From NCBI RefSeq assembly GCF_001700965.1, contig NZ_CP016756.1:2408501-2472500 (forward strand): 64,000 bases of DNA, written 5' to 3'. The DNA comes from Stenotrophomonas nitritireducens (GTDB lineage: Bacteria > Pseudomonadota > Gammaproteobacteria > Xanthomonadales > Xanthomonadaceae). A model generated the notes under the pieces. The model was given only the letters and a program-made list of their open reading frames with translations. It did no database searches and was not told the origin of the DNA. Positions 58,017 through 64,000 of this stretch are shown piece by piece (positions within the stretch are counted from its first letter, which is position 1; every line of letters begins with the position of its first letter). The translations under genes and the position numbers were made by a program.

Positions 58017-59278
58017 GGAATGGCCTGGTAAACGAGGTTGTAGAACGGGGTAGCCAGCGAGGGCAGGCGTTTGTCGCCTTCGGGCAGGTATTGCAGCAGC
58101 ACGATGGCGATCAGTTTTTCGCTGCGATCCACGGTGAAATAGGTGGACGCTGCACCGGACCAGCCGAACTGGCCCACGCTGCCCAAGCGGCCGCGCAGTG
58201 CCGGATCGGTGACCACATAGCCACCCAGGCCGAAGCCTTCGCCGTCGCTGAAGCCCTTGATGGCCGGCGTGAAGCCACCGAGCTGGTCAGTCATCATCAG
58301 CTCCACGGTCTTGCGTGAGAGCAGGCGCACGCCGTTGCTTTCACCATTGCCCAGCAGCATGCGGGCGAACTTCAGGTAATCGGCGGCGGTGGAATACAGG
58401 CCGCCGGCGCCGCTGTCATAGCCTTTCAGGCGCACGCCGGGGCTGCGCGCGCTCAGTGTGTCGGCGATGTGCAGCGTGCCATCGGCAGCACTGGTTGGCA
58501 GATCGACCACGCGTGCGCGCTGGTCCACGGCCACTTCGAAGCCGGTCTCACTCATGCCCAGCGGCTGGAAGATGTGCTGCGCCAGGAACTGTGCGAACGG
58601 TTGCCCGCTGACGATTTCCACCACGCGCGCCAGCAGTTCGGTGTTGCTGCCTTCGTAGTGGAAGTGGGTGCCGGGCGCATCGGCCAGCGGCAGGGTCGCC
58701 AGGCGTGCGGCGACATCTTCCAGCGAGGTAGCGCTGTCGACGTCGGCGCGGTTCAACAACGCGGTGGCGACGGCATGCCCGTCCGAATCCGCAGCCAAAC
58801 CGCTGGTATGGGTAAGCAGGTGGCGCAGGGTGATCGCGCGCGTCGCAGGCGCCAGCAGCGGGTGTGCGGCATCGCCACCGGTGACTACCTGACGGTCGGC
58901 GAAGGCGGGGATGAAGCGCGACAGCGGGTCGTCCAGCGACAGCTTGCCCTGTTCCAGCAGCATCAGGATCGCGGTGGAGGTGACCGGCTTGGTCATCGAG
59001 TAGATGCGGAAGATGCTGTCTTCGCGCATCGGCCGGGTGCGGGCGATGTCGGCATGGCCCCACTGGCCGTGGAATTCAGTGCGGCCGTTTACTTCGACCA
59101 GCGCGACTGCGCCGGGATAGCTGTTGTTGATGGTTGACTGTGCGAGGAAATTGTCCAGGCGTTGCCAGCGGTCATTGTTGGTGGCGTTGGCGCTGCTGAT
59201 GCAGGCCAACCAGGCAGCGGCGCCCAGCAACAGGCCGCGCGCGATGTGGCTGGGGCTGTTGTTGCGGAACATGGGCAA
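58013..59278 (-). CDS. exported serine hydrolase of the class C beta-lactamase family
   Basis: A 421-residue protein with a signal peptide (cleavage near SSANA-TNN). The SxxK motif is SMTK with upstream IFRIY, the Tyr motif is HYEGSNTELL (EstB-like Y-x-x-S spacing), and GWSGAAST stands near the KTG-like position, so it is more likely an esterase or peptidase than a true beta-lactamase. It is the first gene of the four-gene run with ribokinase, FGE-like and GH127 genes. A deacylating role on the imported carbohydrate is a reasonable guess only. Confidence 0.87.
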   Translation of the reverse strand: MPMFRNNSPSHIARGLLLGAAAWLACISSANATNNDRWQRLDNFLAQSTINNSYPGAVALVEVNGRTEFHGQWGHADIARTRPMREDSIFRIYSMTKPVTSTAILMLLEQGKLSLDDPLSRFIPAFADRQVVTGGDAAHPLLAPATRAITLRHLLTHTSGLAADSDGHAVATALLNRADVDSATSLEDVAARLATLPLADAPGTHFHYEGSNTELLARVVEIVSGQPFAQFLAQHIFQPLGMSETGFEVAVDQRARVVDLPTSAADGTLHIADTLSARSPGVRLKGYDSGAGGLYSTAADYLKFARMLLGNGESNGVRLLSRKTVELMMTDQLGGFTPAIKGFSDGEGFGLGGYVVTDPALRGRLGSVGQFGWSGAASTYFTVDRSEKLIAIVLLQYLPEGDKRLPSLATPFYNLVYQAIP

Positions 59279-59309
59279 GCCTCCGTTTTCAGGGTCTTGG
59301 GCAGCAAGC

Positions 59310-59428
59310 GTTGTAGGAGCGGCGTCAGCCGCGAAGCAGGCAAAAGTAACGGCTACGAAGCGGCTGCAATTGCTGGCCCTGCGGGAGCGGCTGTTGCCCT
59401 GGCTTCGCGGCTGACGCCGCTCCTACAG
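59310..59428. repeat. opposed AGGAGCGGCGTCAGCCGCGAA repeats
   Basis: TTGTAGGAGCGGCGTCAGCCGCGAAGC (59310-59336) faces GCTTCGCGGCTGACGCCGCTCCTACAG (59402-59428); the arms are nearly perfect inverses and could form one long stem, with a third degenerate GGGAGCGGCTG copy between them. Confidence 0.85.
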
Positions 59429-59437
59429 CTATCAAAC

Positions 59438-59471
59438 CAAACGGCGCCACAGTTGCCTGTGGCGCCGTTTG
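59438..59471 (-). terminator. terminator-type hairpin after the TonB receptor gene
   Basis: CAAACGGCGCCACAG and CTGTGGCGCCGTTTG are perfect 15-base inverses with a TTGC loop, 11 bp downstream of the leftward receptor's stop. On the minus strand it is followed by GTTTGAT. It should separate the receptor transcript from the four-gene run. Confidence 0.85.
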
Positions 59472-59482
59472 TCACACGTGGA

Positions 59483-61672
59483 TCAGAACTTGAAGGTGTG
59501 GGTCAGCGACACCATCCGGCCGCGGCCGGAGAAGTAGTTCTGCCAGCCCGGCAGCTGCGACCAGGTCAACACGTACTGCTTGTCGAACAGGTTCTCAACG
59601 CCCAGTGCCAGCTGGCCGTAACGGCCGATGTCGTAGTTCACGCTCAGGTCCCACAGCGCATAGCCATAGGTGTTCTCTTCGTTCTTGTAGACCGCGTTGG
59701 TAGCCGGATTGACGAAGGTCTCACGCAGGTCGCGGCTGAAGGTCTTGCTCACACCCAGCGTTGCATTGAGGTTGTCGGTCGGGGTCCAGGTCACCGAGGC
59801 ATTCACCTTGTCCGGCGAGATGTCCAGGATGCCCATTTCCTTCTTCAGGCCCGAGCCCGGGTAGTACTGGGTCTGGCCACGGATGCGCGAGTACAGGAAG
59901 CTGGCCTTCCACTGCTCGTTGAAGGTCCAGGCGCTGTTCAACTCGAAGCCTTCGATCTCGACCGGTGCACGGGTCAGGATGAAGTCGTCGGTGGCCTTGT
60001 CGATGGTCAGGGTGGAGCCGAAGTCCGAGGTCGAGCGGTACACGGAGGCACCGATCTGGCCCTGCGCGCCACGCCAGTTGAAGCCGATTTCCTTGTTCTC
60101 GGTGATCAGCGGCTGCAGATCAGCGATGCAGGACACGGCCTTGCACGGGCTGCTGGCCTGGATGTTGCGCAGCGGAATGCCGACGTTGGCGATGCCGAAG
60201 CCTTCGGAGTACGAAGCGAACACCGACCACTGGTCGGTGATGCGCCAGATCGCACCGAAGTTGGGCATGTTGGCCTTGTAATCCATCTTGCCGCCCTGCA
60301 CCGGGGTGTGGTCGCGGAAGGCAACGGTGGTGTAGCTGTCGATTTCCAGCTGGCCGTCTTCGCGGCGGATGCCGGCGTCCAGGGTCACCGGGCCGATATC
60401 CCAGCTCAGCTGCGCGTACGGCGCAATGCTGGTGTACTTCATCGGCGGCACCCACAGGCGGTTGGTCAACGCCAGGCGCTGCTCGGCGGTGTCTTCCACC
60501 AGGTCCAGGCCGGCACGCAGGCGCAGGCCTTCGACCTTGAACAGCTCGCCGTAGGCATAGCCGAAGCGCAGGCCCTTCTTCTCGCTGTTGATTTCCGACT
60601 GGTCCCAGATGCGCAGGGCGTCATCGGTCGGGGCCGGCTTGGTCAGCTGGCGGTCGTCGCCGTTCTCCGGCACGTAGCGCATGGCTTGCTCGGCCCAGTA
60701 CGCGTCAACGCTGAGGTCGCCGCCGAAGAAATCGGCGTTTGTGTACTTCACCGCGAACTGTTCGAAATCATTGAACTCGGCCAGTGCACCGGCGATGGAG
60801 CCCTTTTCAGCGGTATTGGTGGTCGGCTTGGTGCAGCCGTCATCACCGGCACGGCAACCTTCCACCGGAATGTAGTTGTGCTTGCCGCCGATGTGGAAGT
60901 TGCTGTAGCTGGCCTGGATGCGCTGCATCTGGCCTTCGCCGAAGTTGTAGCCACCCTTCATGAACAGGTTCTTGCTGTACGAATCGGACAGCGAACCGGA
61001 GGTGTTCAGGCCAACGCGGCGGCCGTCGCCGTCATAGGAGATGCCACGGTCGATGTAGGCGCCGCTGATCAGGTAGTCGACCGCGTCGCCCTTGAAGGCG
61101 TGGGTGACGCCGATCTTGGACTGTGCGCTGTCGTCCTTGAACTGGCTGCTGTAACGGGTGGTGACGGTGGTTTCGTGGCCAGCCACGTCCGGGTTCTTGG
61201 ACAGGTAGTTGATCACGCCACCGGCGCCGCCGATGCCTTCAGCGGCGGACGGGCCGTTGATGACTTCGATGCGGCCGATCACGCCCATGTCGGTGAAGGT
61301 GCCGTTGCGGCTGCCTTCGCGCAGCGGCGAACCCTGTGGCACGCCGTCGAACAGGCGCAGCGCGACGCGACCGCGCAGGGTCTCACCGGAGTTGCTCATC
61401 GCCTGCGAGGATTCGGAATAGCCCGGCACCATGCGTGCGAGCACGGCGGTGGCGTCTTCGGTCAGGTTCAGCGTGCGCTGCACCTGCTCCGGGCTGATCA
61501 GGGTGACCGCACCGGGGACCTTGTCGATGGCGACCGGGGTGCGGGTACCGGTGACGATCACCTGGTCCAGCGTGGTGGCGGCGTCGCCGGTGGCGGCATC
61601 CTGTGCAAAAGCGGGGCTCATCGCGCTGGCGAGCAGCACCGCGCTGATGGCGGCCGAAAGTGGCTTGATCAT
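59483..61672 (-). CDS. TonB-dependent outer-membrane receptor of the carbohydrate locus
   Basis: A 729-residue receptor with a signal peptide (cleavage near SPAFA-QDA), TonB-box-like TLDQVIVTGTRTP, a plug domain (VPGAVTLISPEQVQRTLNL, GRIEVINGPSAAEGIGGAGGVINYLSK) and a barrel ending SLTHTFKF with a terminal Phe. The RBS GGGGGAGAG 6-8 bases upstream fixes ATG 61672 over an earlier in-frame start. Two Cys pairs in loops (EGCRAGDDGC, PCKAVSC) suggest disulfides. It probably imports the substrate processed by the adjacent hydrolases; receptors of this size also serve siderophores, so the substrate is open. Confidence 0.92.
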   Translation of the reverse strand: MIKPLSAAISAVLLASAMSPAFAQDAATGDAATTLDQVIVTGTRTPVAIDKVPGAVTLISPEQVQRTLNLTEDATAVLARMVPGYSESSQAMSNSGETLRGRVALRLFDGVPQGSPLREGSRNGTFTDMGVIGRIEVINGPSAAEGIGGAGGVINYLSKNPDVAGHETTVTTRYSSQFKDDSAQSKIGVTHAFKGDAVDYLISGAYIDRGISYDGDGRRVGLNTSGSLSDSYSKNLFMKGGYNFGEGQMQRIQASYSNFHIGGKHNYIPVEGCRAGDDGCTKPTTNTAEKGSIAGALAEFNDFEQFAVKYTNADFFGGDLSVDAYWAEQAMRYVPENGDDRQLTKPAPTDDALRIWDQSEINSEKKGLRFGYAYGELFKVEGLRLRAGLDLVEDTAEQRLALTNRLWVPPMKYTSIAPYAQLSWDIGPVTLDAGIRREDGQLEIDSYTTVAFRDHTPVQGGKMDYKANMPNFGAIWRITDQWSVFASYSEGFGIANVGIPLRNIQASSPCKAVSCIADLQPLITENKEIGFNWRGAQGQIGASVYRSTSDFGSTLTIDKATDDFILTRAPVEIEGFELNSAWTFNEQWKASFLYSRIRGQTQYYPGSGLKKEMGILDISPDKVNASVTWTPTDNLNATLGVSKTFSRDLRETFVNPATNAVYKNEENTYGYALWDLSVNYDIGRYGQLALGVENLFDKQYVLTWSQLPGWQNYFSGRGRMVSLTHTFKF

Positions 61673-62174
61673 GTTGTTCTCTCCCCCAGGTTTGAATGTG
61701 TGACGCAACCGGACTGGGAGCCGACAACGCCAGAAAACGGTGGGGACTAGCGCCCCTTTGATTCTGTCGTTTACCGGCGTCAGCACCCGCGAAAGCGGGC
61801 GCCGGGCGCAGCTCCGACGTTGGGCGAAGCCTAGGCGGCGCCCCGGCGCGATAGAAGCGCACCTGTGTATGTTCAAAGCCTAGGGTTTGTTGCGATTGGC
61901 GTTTGAACCGGTAGTGCCGAGCCATGCTCGGCAGGGGGCCTTGCCGGAATGTGTCCGGCACACGGCGTCCGGGGTAGGAGCGGCGTAAGCCGCGAAGCCA
62001 GGGTTGAATCAGAGGCGGAAGGGCCAACCCCTCCCCAACCCTCCCCTTTGCTGCGCAAAAGGGAGGGAGCGGTAGTGCCGAGCCATGCTCGGCAGAGGCC
62101 TTACTGGTAATGCCCCAGCCGAGCATGGCTCGGCACTACAGGGAGATCGCCCCTGCCGATCATCGGCATTGCGC
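61673..62174. other. 502-bp regulatory and repeat region between receptor and LysR genes
   Basis: No gene is seen. The receptor promoter should lie in 61690-61900; GTTCAAAGCCTAGGGTTTGTTGCG (61871-61894) is the most AT-rich part and a possible LysR-type target. Further right are a single REP (61911-61934), an AGGAGCGGCGTAAGCCGCGAA element (61975-62000), a CCCTCCCC hairpin (62029-62070) and a REP pair (62072-62139). Confidence 0.55.
62072..62139. repeat. inverted pair of GTAG-type REP elements
   Basis: GTAGTGCCGAGCCATGCTCGGCA and CCGAGCATGGCTCGGCACTAC face each other across GAGGCCTTACTGGTAATGCC, just after the stop of the leftward LysR gene. A solitary copy is at 61911-61934. Confidence 0.9.
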
Positions 62175-63056
62175 TCAATCCGTTGGCTGCAACAGCGCCG
62201 TGCGCGCCTCGTCCAGCAGCACATTGACTTGGCGCAGGCGCACCGAGGCGCGTGACCAGACCATGCCGATACGGCGCGGCTCGCTGGCTTCTGGCAGGGG
62301 CAGGCGCACCACCGAGATGCCTTCCGGCCACGGCTTGGCCCAGTCCGGCACCAGCGACACACCCAGGCCGCGATCAACCATCACCGCAATCGCGTTCAGG
62401 GCGTTCAGTTCGAACCGTTCGCGCGGCACGATGCCCGCCTTGCGCAGGTATTCGTCAGCCTGGCGGCCGCCCCATTCGTGACGGTCATAGCGGATCAGCG
62501 GTTCCTCGCGCAGCAGCTGGTGCGGGTCGGCACCGGCCATGCGTGCCGGCGCCAGCACCACCAGCGGCTCTTCGCGAAGCAGCTGCCAGTCGCAGGTCTT
62601 GGGCAGCGAGAACGGCGCCTGCAGCACCATCGCCGCGTCCAGGTCGCCCGATTCCACTGCGCCGTACAGGTCGGCCGAATAACCAGGCTTGATGAAGACG
62701 TTGATCTCGGGGAACTTGGCCACCATCCGCGCCAGGATGTCCGGTACCAGTCCGCCCAATGCAGTGGGGCAGGCGCCCAGCCGCAGCTCGCCGGCCATGC
62801 CGCTTTCATTGGCGACGCTGCGCAGATCCGCCACGCCGCGCAGCAGATCGCGCGCGCGCTGCAGGATGCGCGCACCTTCTTCGGTGACGCTGACGGTGCG
62901 CCCGGCGCGGGCGATCAGCGGTGCGCCCAGCTCGCGTTCCAGCGTGCGGATCTGCTGGGCGACGGCGGCCGGGGTGATGTGCAGCAGGCGGGCGGCCGCG
63001 GCCATGGAGCCACGGTCGACCACGGTAACAAAGGTATTGAGAAACTGGGTTTCCAC
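62175..63056 (-). CDS. LysR-family transcriptional regulator
   Basis: A 293-residue regulator with the N-terminal winged helix (FLNTFVTVVDRGSMAAAARLLHITPAAVAQQIRTLERELG) and a substrate-binding domain (ELRLGACPTALGGLVPDILARMVAKFPEINV). It starts 135 bp after the symporter stop and points at the TonB receptor and hydrolase genes, all leftward. It most likely controls the sugar locus in response to a small-molecule signal; unlike many LysR genes it is not divergent from its presumed target. Confidence 0.92.
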   Translation of the reverse strand: METQFLNTFVTVVDRGSMAAAARLLHITPAAVAQQIRTLERELGAPLIARAGRTVSVTEEGARILQRARDLLRGVADLRSVANESGMAGELRLGACPTALGGLVPDILARMVAKFPEINVFIKPGYSADLYGAVESGDLDAAMVLQAPFSLPKTCDWQLLREEPLVVLAPARMAGADPHQLLREEPLIRYDRHEWGGRQADEYLRKAGIVPRERFELNALNAIAVMVDRGLGVSLVPDWAKPWPEGISVVRLPLPEASEPRRIGMVWSRASVRLRQVNVLLDEARTALLQPTD

Positions 63057-63150
63057 GCGATTAGACCTCTCAGCTGCGCGCCAAACTACACCAGCGGGCG
63101 CGCCGGCGCGATGCGACCAAGGTCCTCGGCTTTGCCGAATCTGTCTTCAC

Positions 63151-63177
63151 GCCGCTGCGGTTCAGGTCCGCAGCGGC
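63151..63177 (-). terminator. hairpin after the symporter gene
   Basis: GCCGCTGCGG and CCGCAGCGGC are perfect 10-base inverses around TTCAGGT, 14 bp past the symporter stop on the minus strand. No T run follows, so termination is uncertain. Confidence 0.5.
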
Positions 63178-63191
63178 ATGCGGGCAGGTTT

Positions 63192-64000
63192 TCACACTGC
63201 GTCCTGCTTGTAGATGGTCAGGCCCTTCAGCGAGCGGTTCGGCGCTGGGAAGAACAGGCTGGCCACATAGCCGATCACGATGCACAGGAAGATCGAGATG
63301 GCCAGGTAGAAGTACGGGTGGACCAGATCCATTGACCAGCACAGCAGGGTCAGCGCGATGCTGCCAGCCACGCCAATCGCCACACCCTGCGAATTGGCGC
63401 GGCGGGTGAACATGCCCAGCGTGTAGGCACCAGCGAAGCCACCACCGAGCAGGCCGGCCAGTTCGATCGAGACGTCGAACAGCGAGTGGATGTCGTAGCG
63501 GCTCATCACCAGCGCAATGCCGATGGCGATCAGGCCGACCAGCACGCCGATCCATTCGGCGAAGCGCACGCTCTGCTTGGGCGTCGCATCCTTTTTCAGC
63601 TTCTCGTAGAAGTCGACCGAGGCCAGCGTAGAGACACTGTTGATGATGCTGGACAGGGTCGACATGGCAGCGGCGAAGATGCCGGCGATGATCAGCCCGG
63701 TGACGCCGGCCGGCAGCTCGGCGGCGATGAACAGCGGGAAGGTCGCGTCGATCGGCAGCAGCGGATTCATCCGCTCCGGGTTGTCGCGGTAGTAGACCCA
63801 CAGCGCGGTGCCGATGCCGTAGAAGATGAAGCCGCCGGGGATCATCATCGCCGCGAAGGTCCATACCGAACGGCCGGCTTCCTTGTCGGACTTGGTCGAC
63901 AGCACGCGCTGCATCAAGACCTGGTCCTTGGGGAAGGTGAGCACCACGTCGAACAGCACCAGGAAGATGAAGCCCCAGACGGTGGCCTTGGTCAGGTCGA
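63192..64000 (-). CDS. sodium/solute symporter (SSS family), 5' end missing
   Basis: The C-terminal 269 residues of a leftward symporter; the frame is open to the window edge (DLTKATVWGFIFLVLFDVVL). The SSS signature region is present (DQVLMQRVLSTKSDKEAGRS, GIFAAAMSTLSSIINSVSTL), followed by four or five membrane segments and a cytoplasmic end LKGLTIYKQDAV. The ITAGIFAAAMSTLSS-type sequence is that of sugar or sialic-acid-type carriers rather than ActP. Beside a TonB receptor, ribokinase and GH127 enzyme it probably carries the locus's sugar across the inner membrane. Confidence 0.88.
   Translation of the reverse strand, partial: DLTKATVWGFIFLVLFDVVLTFPKDQVLMQRVLSTKSDKEAGRSVWTFAAMMIPGGFIFYGIGTALWVYYRDNPERMNPLLPIDATFPLFIAAELPAGVTGLIIAGIFAAAMSTLSSIINSVSTLASVDFYEKLKKDATPKQSVRFAEWIGVLVGLIAIGIALVMSRYDIHSLFDVSIELAGLLGGGFAGAYTLGMFTRRANSQGVAIGVAGSIALTLLCWSMDLVHPYFYLAISIFLCIVIGYVASLFFPAPNRSLKGLTIYKQDAV

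Overview
This 64 kb window is GC-rich chromosomal DNA from a gammaproteobacterium of the Xanthomonadaceae, most probably a Stenotrophomonas. The genus call rests on many GTAG-type REP hairpins (the GTAGTGCCGAGCCATGCTCGGCA family, known as SMAG elements in S. maltophilia), on two TonB-dependent receptors, and on a Xanthomonadaceae-type gene set (S46 dipeptidyl peptidase, tamAB, glyQ/glyS, DcaP-like porin). There are no rRNA or tRNA genes, phage genes, transposase genes or CRISPR arrays. The accessory character comes from short-repeat families and from one very large surface-protein operon.

Layout. 1-9.8 kb: the 3' end of a receiver-GGDEF gene, a three-copy 158-bp tandem repeat, a BPSS1780-type membrane protein, a class I amidotransferase overlapping a solitary GspE/PulE ATPase, then a rightward glyQ - small membrane protein - glyS - TPR/sulfotransferase operon. 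9.8-21.3 kb: a TonB-dependent receptor, tamA-tamB (outer-membrane assembly) and a periplasmic S46 dipeptidyl peptidase of the DPP11 type. 21.4-36 kb: an OmpR-like regulator with a degenerate receiver domain, an unusual promoter region with a TCACA-TT-TGTGA inverted repeat, and a three-gene operon made of a 3,012-residue DUF11/SdrD-B repeat protein, a 1,126-residue outer-membrane protein and an OmpA-type peptidoglycan-binding protein. The operon ends in a strong terminator and is the best candidate here for an uncharacterised system.

36-48.6 kb: an acetate-use region. A kinase fused to a sodium/solute-symporter module (CrbS/MxtR-like) and a LuxR-type response regulator (CrbR/ErdR-like) flank mntP, which carries a yybP-ykoY manganese riboswitch. 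Next come acs and, divergently, a DcaP-like porin, a DUF485 protein and the acetate permease actP. Two striking tandem arrays (118 bp x about 5.6 and 188 bp x about 2.3) sit between these genes. 48.9-50.4 kb: a coniferyl-aldehyde-type dehydrogenase.

50.6-64 kb: a mostly leftward carbohydrate-use locus. It holds a sodium/solute symporter (cut by the window end), a LysR regulator, a TonB-dependent receptor, a serine hydrolase, a ribokinase, a barrel-like protein fused to a sulfatase-modifying-type domain without its cysteine pair, and a GH127 glycosidase with the full Glu-X-Cys/Cys-Cys metal site. A family III CoA-transferase and transaldolase follow. A plausible flow is uptake, cleavage of a furanoside, phosphorylation of the released pentose and entry into the pentose phosphate pathway; the substrate is not shown by the sequence.
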